Shown here one piece after another: positions 15,648-24,916 of a stretch of DNA of 64,000 nucleotides. Location of the stretch: assembly GCA_030536555.1 (NCBI GenBank), contig JAUNPU010000009.1, positions 41,149-105,148 of the forward strand. The letters are read 5' to 3'. Under the pieces are notes generated by a model. That model made no database searches and had not been told where the DNA came from. It saw only the letters and a program-made list of their open reading frames with translations. Position numbers and translations under genes: made by a program. Source of the stretch: Eubacteriales bacterium. GTDB taxonomy: Bacteria; Bacillota; Clostridia; Lachnospirales; Lachnospiraceae. Position 1 is the stretch's first letter, and the number at the start of each line of letters is the position of its first letter.

Positions 15648-18065
15648 ATGGCAGAGCAGAACGTACAGATTCCGGACCGGGATTCGGGACAGGAAAAAAA
15701 GATCATAAAGATATCCGTCCGCAATCTGGTGGAGTTCGTGATGCGGGGCGGCGACATCGACAACCGGCGGACCTCCGGCGCGGAGAAGGACGCTATGCAG
15801 GCGGGAAGCCGCATTCACCGGAAGATTCAGCGGCGGATGGGGGCGGACTACCGGGCTGAGGTGACCATGAAGCATGTGGTGGAAGAGGACCGCTACCAGA
15901 TTCTGATTGAGGGGCGGGCAGACGGCATCATCGAGAATCCTTCCGAGGTGGTCATCGACGAGATCAAGGGGATGTATCTGGATCTGTCTCTCTTAAAGGA
16001 GCCGGTTCCGGTCCATCTGGCACAGGCCCTGTGCTACGGGTACTTTTACTGCTGCGACCATGACCGGGAGCAGATCGGCATACAGATTACCTACTGCAAT
16101 ATGGAATCGGAGGAGATTCGCAGGTTCCGGGAGGACCGGACCTTTGAGGAGTTAAAGACCTGGTTTGAGGGGCTGATCCATGAGTATGTGAAGTGGGCAG
16201 AATATCAGTACCGCCATGAGCTGCGCCGGGATGAGTCCCTGCGGGACCTAGAGTTCCCCTATGAATACCGGGCGGGGCAGAAGGAGCTGGCGGTGTCTGT
16301 GTACAAGGCCATCCGGATGGGGAAGAATCTGTTCATTCAGGCGCCCACGGGCATCGGAAAGACCCTGTCGGCGGTGTATCCGTCCTTAAAAGCCATGGGG
16401 GAGGGGTACGGGGAGAAGCTGTTCTATCTGACGGCGAAGACCATCACCCGGAGCGTGGCGGAGGAGTGCTTCGGACTGCTTCGACAGCGGCAGCTGTACT
16501 TTAGCACCGTGACTATCACCGCCAAGGAGAAGCTGTGTCCCATGGAGCAGACGGAGTGCAATCCGGACGCCTGCCCCTACGCGAAGGGTCATTACGACCG
16601 GGTCAATGATGCGGTGTACGACATCATCCATCAGGAAATGGGCATCACCCGGGAGACGGTGCTTGCCTATGCCGAGAAGCATCAGGTCTGTCCCTTTGAG
16701 TTCTGTCTGGATATCAGCAACTGGGTGGACGGGGTAATCTGCGACTACAACTATGTGTTCGACCCCAGGGCGAAGCTGAAGCGGTACTTTGCGGACGGGG
16801 TGTCCGGAGAATATCTGTTCCTGATCGATGAGGCACATAATCTGGTGAACCGTGCCAGAGAGATGTACAGCGCGGTGCTGGTGAAGGAGGACTTTCTGGC
16901 GGTGAAGCGGATTCTGAAGGGAAAGGCGGCGAAGGTGGAGCGGCTTCTGGAGCGGTGCAACCGGAATCTGCTGGAGATGAAGCGGGAGTGCGAGAGCTAT
17001 CAGGTGCTGGAGGATGTGAACCTGCTGGCAGCCAACCTGCTGGAGCTGTTTGGAGAGCTGGAGACATTTCTGGAGGAGGAGAAGAGCTTTCCGGACCGGG
17101 ATGCGGTGCTGGATTTCTACTTCCAGGTCCGGCATTTCCTGAGCATGCACGAGGGGCTGGACGACCACTACCGGATCTATACGGAGCTTGGCGGCGATGG
17201 AAGCTTCCGGGTGAAGCTGTTTTGCATCGACCCGTCCAAGTGCCTGAAGGAGTGTCTGGAGAAGGGCAGAGGCAGTGTATTTTTCTCCGCCACCCTGCTG
17301 CCGGTGATGTACTACAAGAAGCTTCTCAGCGGCAATGAGGAGGATTACGCGGTGTATGCCCACTCGCCCTTTGATCCGGAGAACCGGCTTCTGATGATCG
17401 GCTCGGATGTGAGCAGCCGCTATATCAGGAGAAACCGTAGCGAGTATGCCAAGATCGTGGAGTATATTCAGGCTATGGCACAGAGTCACAGAGGAAATTA
17501 TCTGGTGTTCTTCCCCTCCTACCAGTACATGGAGGCAGTGGAGCGGCTGCTGGACGAGAGCCAGGACGGAAGCTTTGTGTGGCGGATGCAGGAGAGCCAT
17601 ATGACGGAGGCGGAGCGGGAGGAATTCCTGGCTGATTTTGAGGCGGAGCGGGAGAAGTCCTTTGTGGGACTCTGCGTGCTGGGAGGCATCTTCTCGGAAG
17701 GCATCGATCTGAAGGCGGAGCGGCTGGAGGGGGCGATCATCGTGGGAACCGGCCTACCCATGGTGTGCACGGAGCAGGAAATCCTGAAGGACTACTTTGA
17801 CAGTCAGGGGGAAAATGGCTACGATTATGCCTACCAGTATCCGGGAATGAACAAGGTCATGCAGGCGGCAGGCCGGGTGATCCGAACAGCGGAGGACAAG
17901 GGGGTGATCCTGCTGCTGGACGACCGGTTTTTGCGCAGGGAGGTACAGGGAATGTTCCCGCGGGAGTGGTCGGAATACGGGGAAGTGACGAGACGAAATG
18001 TGGGCGGATGGCTGGAACACTTCTGGAGTCAGAAAACTCAGGACAATAAAATGGAGATGCCTTAA
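15648..18065 (+). CDS. DinG/XPD-like Fe-S helicase with N-terminal PD-(D/E)XK nuclease domain
   Basis: Residues 1-200 form a nuclease-fold domain (IEGRADGIIE, then VVIDEIKGMY as the D-ExK core). The helicase part has Walker A QAPTGIGKT, four cysteines arranged as in the XPD/DinG iron-sulfur cluster (LCP, ECN, ACP, VCP; roughly residues 300-345), a DEAH box (LIDEAHNL), and the C-terminal helicase motifs with SATLLP, GIFSEGIDL and QAAGRVIRT. Length 805. Such fusions probably unwind 5'-overhang DNA in repair. The ribosome site is modest (GAGGT). The gene's last four bases overlap the 3' end of the converging LysR gene. Confidence 0.88.
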   Translation: MAEQNVQIPDRDSGQEKKIIKISVRNLVEFVMRGGDIDNRRTSGAEKDAMQAGSRIHRKIQRRMGADYRAEVTMKHVVEEDRYQILIEGRADGIIENPSEVVIDEIKGMYLDLSLLKEPVPVHLAQALCYGYFYCCDHDREQIGIQITYCNMESEEIRRFREDRTFEELKTWFEGLIHEYVKWAEYQYRHELRRDESLRDLEFPYEYRAGQKELAVSVYKAIRMGKNLFIQAPTGIGKTLSAVYPSLKAMGEGYGEKLFYLTAKTITRSVAEECFGLLRQRQLYFSTVTITAKEKLCPMEQTECNPDACPYAKGHYDRVNDAVYDIIHQEMGITRETVLAYAEKHQVCPFEFCLDISNWVDGVICDYNYVFDPRAKLKRYFADGVSGEYLFLIDEAHNLVNRAREMYSAVLVKEDFLAVKRILKGKAAKVERLLERCNRNLLEMKRECESYQVLEDVNLLAANLLELFGELETFLEEEKSFPDRDAVLDFYFQVRHFLSMHEGLDDHYRIYTELGGDGSFRVKLFCIDPSKCLKECLEKGRGSVFFSATLLPVMYYKKLLSGNEEDYAVYAHSPFDPENRLLMIGSDVSSRYIRRNRSEYAKIVEYIQAMAQSHRGNYLVFFPSYQYMEAVERLLDESQDGSFVWRMQESHMTEAEREEFLADFEAEREKSFVGLCVLGGIFSEGIDLKAERLEGAIIVGTGLPMVCTEQEILKDYFDSQGENGYDYAYQYPGMNKVMQAAGRVIRTAEDKGVILLLDDRFLRREVQGMFPREWSEYGEVTRRNVGGWLEHFWSQKTQDNKMEMP

Positions 18066-18937
18066 AGCATCTCCATAAATTGTTTTGCCGCCTGAGACAG
18101 CGGTACATTTTCATTGTAGGCAACGACCATCTGGCGGGCGGGAAGCCTCTCTTCCAGGTCAACCACGAACAGGTTCGGGTCATTCTCCGGAATGCAGTAG
18201 TTGGGCACAAAGGCAATGCCCAGACCGATGCGTGCCAGGTCGATCAGCAGATCGTTGCTGGAAAGCTCGATCTCCGGCACCAGATCCAGCTGATGGCGCT
18301 GAAACATGCTGTGAAGAAATTCGCTGGTGGTGCTCTTGCGGTCCAGCATCAGGATCGGGTAGGACTGCAGCTCCTTCAAGCTGATTTTCTTGCCCTTTAA
18401 GGCGGCATACTCCTCGTTGGCCACGAACACGTCGTAGAATTCGTGGATGATCCGCACGCTCTGGGTGTTGGAAAGCCCGGAGTTGGGATAGTTGGTGATG
18501 GAGAAGTCCACCTGACCGGAGTCCAGCAGCTTCGCGCAGGCGATGGAGGTCTGGTTGGTGACCTTAATGTGCACGTTCGGGTACTTCCGGTGAAATTCCT
18601 TCAAATAGGGAACCAGATAGTAGCGGCAGATGGTGTCGCTGGCGCCGATGCGAAGCTGACCGCCGTTCAGGGTGTTGGCTTCCAGAAGCTGGTTCTCGCC
18701 CTGCTTGATTAAGTTCATGGCAGGCTCTATATGTTTCAACAGGATCTCGCCTTCGGGAGTGAGCTGCACCCGCTTGGTGCTGCGGATGAACAGCGGCTGG
18801 TTCAGCTTCTTCTCCAGAACCTTGATCGACTGGCTGACAGCAGACTGGGATATGAACAGCTGCTTGGACGCTTCGGAGAAGCTTAAGGTATTTGCCACAT
18901 GATAAAATACTTTGTATAATTCGTAATTGATGTCCAT
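18062..18937 (-). CDS. LysR-family transcriptional regulator
   Basis: A 291-residue LysR protein: N-terminal helix-turn-helix (FSEASKQLFISQSAVSQSIKVLEKKL region) and a C-terminal periplasmic-binding-like sensor domain from about residue 90. It is the only confident protein gene on the minus strand. It converges with the helicase gene and diverges from luxS, 225 bp away; LysR proteins often act on the divergent neighbour, so luxS or a distant metabolic gene may be a target. That is inference only. Ribosome site AAGGAGGG is excellent. Confidence 0.93.
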   Translation of the reverse strand: MDINYELYKVFYHVANTLSFSEASKQLFISQSAVSQSIKVLEKKLNQPLFIRSTKRVQLTPEGEILLKHIEPAMNLIKQGENQLLEANTLNGGQLRIGASDTICRYYLVPYLKEFHRKYPNVHIKVTNQTSIACAKLLDSGQVDFSITNYPNSGLSNTQSVRIIHEFYDVFVANEEYAALKGKKISLKELQSYPILMLDRKSTTSEFLHSMFQRHQLDLVPEIELSSNDLLIDLARIGLGIAFVPNYCIPENDPNLFVVDLEERLPARQMVVAYNENVPLSQAAKQFMEML

Positions 18938-18965
18938 TATTAGCCCTCCTTATAAAACATTGATT

Positions 18966-18995
18966 ATTCTATCATAAATCTACTGGGTTTGTAAA
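18966..18995 (-). promoter_or_regulatory. Promoter of the LysR gene
   Basis: On the minus strand TTTACA (18995-18990) and TAGAAT (18971-18966) are 18 bp apart, about 30 bp ahead of the start codon. Confidence 0.6.
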
Positions 18996-19100
18996 GAATA
19001 AAAGTAACAAGCGGCAATATAACCAAAAATATCGTTGAAAATGTGGGAAAATCGAAGAAAATTTGTGCATAGTGGCATTTTTTGCAGCCGGAATTGGGTG

Positions 19101-19129
19101 TTCACAGGCGGCGGACTTTGTGATACAAT
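19101..19129 (+). promoter_or_regulatory. Promoter of luxS
   Basis: TTCACA (19101-19106), 17 bp, TACAAT (19124-19129), 33 bp ahead of the luxS start. No SAM or SAH riboswitch-like fold was recognised in the short leader. Confidence 0.65.
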
Positions 19130-19162
19130 CAATCTGTGTTTTTATAATCAGGAGGAATTGCC

Positions 19163-19645
19163 ATGGAGAAGATTACCAGCTTTACCATCAATCACCTGGA
19201 GCTGCTTCCAGGTGTTTATGTATCGAGAAAAGACAAGGCAGGAGACGCGGTCATTACCACCTTCGATCTGCGCATGACCAGACCTAACTGTGAGCCGGTG
19301 ATGAATACGGCGGAGATGCACACCATCGAGCATCTGGCAGCCACGTTTCTGCGCAATCATGCAGAGTATAAGGAGAAGGTGCTGTATTTTGGACCGATGG
19401 GGTGCCGGACCGGCTTTTATCTGCTGCTGACCGGGGACTATGAGTCGAAGGATATTGTGCCGCTGATGCGGGAGCTGTTCGCGTTTATCCGGGATTACCG
19501 GGATGAGGTGCCGGGGGCAAGTGCCAGAGACTGCGGCAACTATCTGGATATGAACCTGCCCATGGCGAACTATCTGGCGGATAAGTATCTGCGGGAGGTG
19601 CTGGACGGGATCGACGAGAGCAGACTGATCTATCCGGCGAACTGA
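19163..19645 (+). CDS. luxS: LuxS, S-ribosylhomocysteine lyase
   Basis: A 160-residue metalloenzyme with the metal ligands H53 and H57 in HTIEH and C124 in RDCGNYL, and the catalytic cysteine region GPMGCRTGF (C81). It splits S-ribosylhomocysteine into homocysteine and the AI-2 precursor DPD, so it both recycles the methyl cycle and makes the autoinducer-2 signal. It has its own promoter, faces away from a LysR gene and is followed by a sigma-like gene 83 bp downstream without clear terminator. Confidence 0.97.
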   Translation: MEKITSFTINHLELLPGVYVSRKDKAGDAVITTFDLRMTRPNCEPVMNTAEMHTIEHLAATFLRNHAEYKEKVLYFGPMGCRTGFYLLLTGDYESKDIVPLMRELFAFIRDYRDEVPGASARDCGNYLDMNLPMANYLADKYLREVLDGIDESRLIYPAN

Positions 19646-19728
19646 GTCGGGAAGAGGCGTGACTGGTCCGGCGGACCGGAGCTGGACAGGGACGGATTTT
19701 ACAGAAACACAGGAAGGAACGATAGAAG

Positions 19729-20256
19729 ATGCATGATGACATTTACCAGATGTATCTGGAGGAGATAGAAGCAATCCAGGCGTGTACGCCGGAGGAGGAG
19801 GCAGAGCTTCTGGCAAGGATCAGCCTTGGGGACGAGGAGGCGAGAAAGCGGCTGCTGGAGGGAAGTCTTTCCTATATTGCAGAGCTGTCAAAGGGCTATG
19901 CGGGGCAGGGAGTTCCCATGGGCGATCTGATTCAGGAGGCGAATATGGCGCTGATCCTGGCGCTGGGAGAGTACGGAAGCCAGAACAAGGCATTCCGGGA
20001 CCTGGTGAAGGAACAGGTGGAGGAGGCGCTGACTGCAGCAGTCGCAGAGCAGAAGCAGGAGAACGATATCGAGGAGGAAATGGTGGCGCGGGTAAACGTG
20101 CTGAAGGACATTTCCGCCAAGATGGCAGAGGACCTGGGCAGAGAGGCCACCGTGGAGGAGCTGGCGGAGACCATGAAGATGACGGTGGATGAGATCAAGG
20201 ATATTATGAAGCTGACCCTGGATGCCATGAGTGTGAGTCCGGATGCGGAAGAATAA
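19729..20256 (+). CDS. Truncated sigma-70-like protein (regions 2 and 3 only)
   Basis: The 175-residue protein has GVPMGDLIQEANMALILAL, matching sigma-70 region 2.2 (core RNA polymerase binding), preceded by a region 1.2-like stretch (TPEEEAELLARISLGDEEARKRLLE), and near the end a region 3-like REATVEELAETMKMTVDEI. The aromatic -10 recognition helix (region 2.3/2.4) is replaced by FRDLVKEQVEEALTAAV and region 4 is absent. It may bind RNA polymerase without directing promoter recognition, act as a regulator of a sigma factor, or be a decaying sigma gene. It is intact and has an AAGGAACG-type ribosome site. Confidence 0.7.
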   Translation: MHDDIYQMYLEEIEAIQACTPEEEAELLARISLGDEEARKRLLEGSLSYIAELSKGYAGQGVPMGDLIQEANMALILALGEYGSQNKAFRDLVKEQVEEALTAAVAEQKQENDIEEEMVARVNVLKDISAKMAEDLGREATVEELAETMKMTVDEIKDIMKLTLDAMSVSPDAEE

Positions 20257-20312
20257 GATTCAGAAAATTTACAAATGTAAAGAAAAATGCTGAAAGAGGG
20301 TGAGGGGAGAGG

Positions 20313-20852
20313 TTGAATAGAAATGTAACAATCATAACAGACTTGAATGAAAACAAAATCGTACTGATTAATGACGTTATTTTTAAAGGAAAGCGCAGTG
20401 TAAACTGGAAAGATGTAGAGGAATATTTAAGACAGTATGTTGGAGAGTTTTATGCCGTCGCTGATACAAAGGAAGTCGTTTACATAGGTGCTGATTTGCC
20501 GGACGAGTATGCCAATTCAAATTACACACACAACTTAAAAGGTGCAAGTGCAAAAGCAAAGGCGAATGCTGCTCAGGGGCTTCCGGAGATGATTGAGATA
20601 GCCACAGGGAAAACACATCGTGAAAACCAGAAGAATAAGCATAGTAAAGATGCAAAATATGGATGGTATCGGTATGAATCCCGATTTGCTCTGCCGGTTC
20701 TGGACGATAATGGTGAGGTTGAACGATATAATGTATTTCATGTTTTGATGCTGATGAGACATGCAAAAGATGGAAAGGTTTACCTGTATGATGTGATGGA
20801 AATAAAAAAAGAAACGAGCAACCTTTTCCAGTCAAAAGACCTTACTCAGTAA
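20313..20852 (+). CDS. Uncharacterised protein, AT-rich, possibly of phage/mobile origin
   Basis: A 179-residue protein starting at TTG 20313 behind GAGGGGAGAG; no ATG start is available. Codon use is clearly more AT-rich than in the flanking sigma-like and purL genes, which suggests transfer. The middle part (NYTHNLKGASAKAKANAAQG, then KTHRENQKNKH) and the end (FHVLMLMRHAKDGKVYLYDVMEIKKE) recall the RelE/Barnase-like nuclease domains attached to phage polyvalent proteins, where a small DG-containing beta-hairpin is followed by YDV..IKKE. That similarity is from memory and weak; function is left open. No partner antitoxin gene is next to it. Confidence 0.55.
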   Translation: MNRNVTIITDLNENKIVLINDVIFKGKRSVNWKDVEEYLRQYVGEFYAVADTKEVVYIGADLPDEYANSNYTHNLKGASAKAKANAAQGLPEMIEIATGKTHRENQKNKHSKDAKYGWYRYESRFALPVLDDNGEVERYNVFHVLMLMRHAKDGKVYLYDVMEIKKETSNLFQSKDLTQ

Positions 20853-20940
20853 AGAACCCATTCCTTTCATATATATCGTAACGATAAGACAGGTATTTGT
20901 CAAGAATTATTTTGAGTAAAAAGATTAAATAAGTACAAAT

Positions 20941-20995
20941 AATAAGTACCATAAGATATATTAATTTTATTTATAATATATCTTGTGGTATTATT
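20941..20995. repeat. Long AT-rich imperfect inverted repeat upstream of purL
   Basis: The 23-bp arm at 20941-20963 pairs with 20974-20995 through the cores ACCATAAGATATATTA and TAATATATCTTGTGGT, with a 10-nt loop. It has no T-run suited to either neighbour, so it may be a processing/regulatory hairpin of the purL leader or the trace of a small insertion. The rest of the 231-bp gap shows no convincing promoter or purine riboswitch. Confidence 0.65.
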
Positions 20996-21083
20996 TATAT
21001 AGAGAATGCGCTGACAAGGGTGTATTCTGTGTATTGAACTGAGAACCATCAACCATCATTTATATATTTTCAGGAGGAATCAC

Positions 21084-24000
21084 ATGAGCGTAAGACGAGT
21101 GTATGTTGAGAAGAAACCGGAATTCGCCGTCAAAGCAGGTGAATTGAGAGAGGAAATCAGCAGCTACTTAGGACTGGACACCGTGACCGGCGTCCGTGTT
21201 CTGATCCGCTATGATATTGAGAATCTGTCTGAGGAGACCTACAGACAGGCACTGGTGACCATCTTTTCCGAGCCGCCGGTAGACTTTGTATATGAGGAGG
21301 ACTTCCCGAAGGAGGAGGGCGACACGGTATTTTCCGTAGAGTACCTGCCGGGTCAGTTCGACCAGCGTGCGGATTCCGCGGAGCAGTGCGTGAAGCTGTT
21401 AAAGGAGACCGAGGAGCCGGTGATCAAGTCTGCGACCACCTATGTGCTGTCCGGCGCACTGACTGACGAGCAGAGAGCGGCTGTGAAGGCATTCTGTATC
21501 AACCCGGTGGATTCCAGAGAGGCATCTGCTGAGAAGCCGGAGACTCTGGTTACGGTATTTGACGTTCCGGCTGATGTGGCATCCTTCGATGGCTTCCGTG
21601 AGTTTGACGAGGAGCATTTACATGAGTTATATGCATCCCTGAATCTGGCTATGACCTTCAAGGATTTTGAGCATATCCAGAAGTATTATCAGGACGAGGA
21701 GCACCGCGACCCGACTGTGACTGAGATCCGCGTGCTGGATACCTACTGGTCCGATCACTGCCGTCACACCACCTTCTCCACGGAGCTTAAGGACGTGACC
21801 ATCACCGACGGTGAGTATAAGGCTCCAATCGAGGCTACCTACGAGCAGTATCTGGCGGATCACAAGGAGCTGTACAAGGGCCGCGACGACAAGTTTGTCT
21901 GCCTGATGGATCTGGCTCTGCTGGCAGCCAAGAAGCTGCGCAAGGAGGGCAAGCTGGATGACCTTGAGGAATCTGACGAGATCAATGCCTGCAGTATCGT
22001 GGTTCCGGTGACCATCGACGGTGTGGAGGAAGAGTGGCTGGTGAACTTTAAAAATGAGACCCACAACCATCCCACCGAGATCGAGCCCTTCGGCGGCGCT
22101 GCTACCTGTCTGGGCGGTGCAATCCGCGATCCGCTTTCCGGACGTACCTATGTATATCAGGCAATGCGTGTGACCGGCGCGGCTGACCCGACCCGTCCTC
22201 TGTCCGAGACCTTAAAGGGCAAGCTGCCTCAGAGAAAGCTGGTCAATGGCGCGGCAAGCGGCTACAGCTCCTACGGCAACCAGATTGGTCTGGCAACGGG
22301 CTATGTAAAAGAGCTGTACCATCCCAACTATGTGGCAAAACGTATGGAGATCGGTGCTGTCATGGGCGCTGCTCCGAGAAAATATGTGAAGAGACTGAAT
22401 TCTGACCCGGGCGACATCATCGTACTGCTGGGCGGACGTACCGGCCGTGACGGTATCGGCGGCGCAACCGGTTCCTCCAAGGTACACACGGAGGCTTCCA
22501 TCGAGGTTTGCGGCGCTGAGGTTCAGAAGGGTAATGCTCCGACCGAGCGCAAGATTCAGAGAATGTTCCGCCGTCCGGAGGTGTCAAGCATCATCAAGAA
22601 GTGCAATGACTTCGGTGCAGGCGGCGTGTCCGTAGCCATCGGTGAGCTGGCAGCAGGTCTTCAGATCGATCTGGACAAGGTTCCGAAGAAATACGCAGGT
22701 CTTGACGGCACGGAGATCGCCATTTCCGAGTCTCAGGAGCGTATGGCAGTGGTGCTGGATCCCAGCGATGTGGAGAAGTTCTTAGGCTTTGCGGCTGAGG
22801 AGAACTTAGAGGCGATTCCGGTGGCAGTGGTGACCGGGGAGCCGCGTCTGGTGATGAACTGGAGAGGCAAGACCATCGTGGATGTAAGCCGTGCATTTCT
22901 GGACACCAACGGCGCTCATCAGGAGGCGAAGGTGGTTCTGGAGACCCCGTCTAAGGAAGGCAGTGTCTTTGAGAGAAACGATATCAATGATGTGAAGACA
23001 ACCTGGCTGAACGTGCTGGCTGACTTGAATGTATGTTCCCAGAAGGGTCTGGTAGAGCGGTTTGACGGCTCCATCGGTGCAGGCTCCGTATTTATGCCTT
23101 ACGGCGGTAAGTACCAGCTGACTGAGACCCAGACCATGGTAGCGAAGCTGCCGGTATTAAAGGGCACCACCGATACGGTGACCATGATGAGCTACGGCTT
23201 TGATCCGTACCTGTCCAGCTGGAGTCCGTACCACGGTTCCATTTACGCGGTACTTTCTTCCGTGGCGAAGATCGTGGCAAATGGCGGTGACTACAGCAAG
23301 ATTCGCTTCACCTTCCAGGAGTACTTTAAGCGCATGACCGAGGATGCAACCCGCTGGGGCGCTCCGTTTGCGGCACTGTTAGGTGCTTACAATGCACAAC
23401 TTGGCTTTGGTCTGCCGTCCATCGGCGGCAAGGACAGTATGTCCGGTACCTTCAACGACGAGCAGCATGGCGAGATCAATGTACCGCCGACCCTGGTATC
23501 CTTCGCGGTGGATGTGGCAAGCCACAAGACCATCATTTCTCCGGAGTTTAAGAAGGCAGGCAGCAAGATCGTGGTATTCCACATCGAGAAGGATCAGTAC
23601 GATCTGCCGGTTTACAGCCAGATCATGGATGGCTATGGAAAGCTTCATGAGGACATCAAGGCTGGCAGAATCATTTCCGCATATGCAGTGGAAGGTCACG
23701 GCATGGCTGAGGCTGTCAGCAAGATGGCATTCGGCAACAAGCTGGGCGTGAAGGTTGAGCACAATGTGGACCCGAGAGACTTCTTTGCACCGGGCTGGGG
23801 CGATATCGTATGCGAGGTTCCGGACGGCAAAGTGGGCGAGCTGTCCATTTCCTACACCGTGATCGGTGAGGTGCTGGACAAGGCTGTATTTGAGTATGGT
23901 CCGGTTGTCATCTCCATGGACGAGGCACTGCACGCATGGACCGAGACTCTGGAGGATGTATTCCCCACCGAGTCCGGCGTGAAGCAGACCGAGGTGACGG

Positions 24001-24848
24001 ATCAGCTGTACAAGGCAGATTCCATCTATGTATGCAAGAACAAGATTGCACAGCCGACCGTATTTATCCCGGTATTCCCGGGCACCAACTGCGAGTACGA
24101 CAGCACCAGGGCATTTGAGCGTGCCGGTGCGAAGGTGGTAACCCGCGTATTCAAGAACATGACCGCAGAGGATATCCGCGAGTCTGTAGATGAGTACAAG
24201 AAAGAGATTGCGAAGGCACAGATCGTGATGTTCCCGGGCGGCTTCTCCGCAGGTGACGAGCCGGAGGGCAGTGCCAAGTTCTTTGCAACCGTGTTCCGCA
24301 ACGCAGTCATCAAGGAAGAAATCGAGAAGCTCCTCAACGAGCGCGACGGTCTGATGCTTGGTATCTGCAACGGCTTCCAGGCGCTGATCAAGCTGGGTCT
24401 GGTTCCGGAAGGCAAGATTGTGGAGCAGAATGAGAATTCCCCGACCCTGGCGATGAACACCATCGGACGCCATATCTCCAAGATGGTCTACACCAAGGTC
24501 GTTACCAACAAGTCCCCGTGGCTGCAGGGCGCAGAGCTGGGCGGTGTATACTGCAATCCGGCATCTCACGGCGAGGGACGCTTCGTGGCAAACGACGAGT
24601 GGCTGAAGAAGCTGTTCGCCAACGGACAGGTTGCCACCCAGTACGTGGATGACAAGGGCAATGTGACCATGGACGAGTTCTGGAACCCGAACGGCTCCTA
24701 TATGGCGATTGAGGGTATCACCAGCCCGGATGGACGTATCCTGGGCAAGATGGCTCACTCCGAGCGTCGTGGCGAGGCTGTGGCTATGAACATCTACGGC
24801 GAGCAGGATCTGAAGATCTTTGAGAGCGGTGTGAAGTACTTTAAGTAA
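21084..24848 (+). CDS. purL: Phosphoribosylformylglycinamidine synthase, large single-chain PurL
   Basis: A 1254-residue enzyme of de novo purine synthesis that converts FGAR, glutamine and ATP to FGAM. The N-terminal PurS-like part (to about 170) is followed by the linker and two AIRS-type halves (DTYWSDHCRHTTF, NHPTEIEPFGGAATCLGG, GGKDSMSGTFND) and a C-terminal class I glutaminase domain with FPGGFSAGDEPEG and the nucleophile in MLGICNGFQAL. This long form replaces separate PurS, PurQ and PurL proteins. AGGAGG precedes the ATG. No other pur gene is adjacent; a terminator follows directly. Confidence 0.97.
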   Translation: MSVRRVYVEKKPEFAVKAGELREEISSYLGLDTVTGVRVLIRYDIENLSEETYRQALVTIFSEPPVDFVYEEDFPKEEGDTVFSVEYLPGQFDQRADSAEQCVKLLKETEEPVIKSATTYVLSGALTDEQRAAVKAFCINPVDSREASAEKPETLVTVFDVPADVASFDGFREFDEEHLHELYASLNLAMTFKDFEHIQKYYQDEEHRDPTVTEIRVLDTYWSDHCRHTTFSTELKDVTITDGEYKAPIEATYEQYLADHKELYKGRDDKFVCLMDLALLAAKKLRKEGKLDDLEESDEINACSIVVPVTIDGVEEEWLVNFKNETHNHPTEIEPFGGAATCLGGAIRDPLSGRTYVYQAMRVTGAADPTRPLSETLKGKLPQRKLVNGAASGYSSYGNQIGLATGYVKELYHPNYVAKRMEIGAVMGAAPRKYVKRLNSDPGDIIVLLGGRTGRDGIGGATGSSKVHTEASIEVCGAEVQKGNAPTERKIQRMFRRPEVSSIIKKCNDFGAGGVSVAIGELAAGLQIDLDKVPKKYAGLDGTEIAISESQERMAVVLDPSDVEKFLGFAAEENLEAIPVAVVTGEPRLVMNWRGKTIVDVSRAFLDTNGAHQEAKVVLETPSKEGSVFERNDINDVKTTWLNVLADLNVCSQKGLVERFDGSIGAGSVFMPYGGKYQLTETQTMVAKLPVLKGTTDTVTMMSYGFDPYLSSWSPYHGSIYAVLSSVAKIVANGGDYSKIRFTFQEYFKRMTEDATRWGAPFAALLGAYNAQLGFGLPSIGGKDSMSGTFNDEQHGEINVPPTLVSFAVDVASHKTIISPEFKKAGSKIVVFHIEKDQYDLPVYSQIMDGYGKLHEDIKAGRIISAYAVEGHGMAEAVSKMAFGNKLGVKVEHNVDPRDFFAPGWGDIVCEVPDGKVGELSISYTVIGEVLDKAVFEYGPVVISMDEALHAWTETLEDVFPTESGVKQTEVTDQLYKADSIYVCKNKIAQPTVFIPVFPGTNCEYDSTRAFERAGAKVVTRVFKNMTAEDIRESVDEYKKEIAKAQIVMFPGGFSAGDEPEGSAKFFATVFRNAVIKEEIEKLLNERDGLMLGICNGFQALIKLGLVPEGKIVEQNENSPTLAMNTIGRHISKMVYTKVVTNKSPWLQGAELGGVYCNPASHGEGRFVANDEWLKKLFANGQVATQYVDDKGNVTMDEFWNPNGSYMAIEGITSPDGRILGKMAHSERRGEAVAMNIYGEQDLKIFESGVKYFK

Positions 24849-24865
24849 ATAAGGAATGTGTGGTG

Positions 24866-24901
24866 AAAGCCGGAATGGGAGAGATCCTGTTCTGGCTTTT
24901 T
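24866..24901 (+). terminator. Terminator of purL
   Basis: AAAGCCGGAA and TTCTGGCTTT pair (one wobble) around a 14-nt loop and run into TT. It directly abuts, and appears to have replaced, the left arm of the first palindrome of element copy 2. Confidence 0.75.
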
Positions 24902-24916
24902 ACATAATTTCAAAAA

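Noticed and set aside
19660..19680. GGTCCGGCGGACC hairpin after luxS as terminator
   Set aside because: The stem is short and no T-run follows.
20853..21083. Purine riboswitch ahead of purL
   Set aside because: The conserved loop and junction sequences of the purine aptamer are not recognisable; only an AT-rich hairpin is seen.
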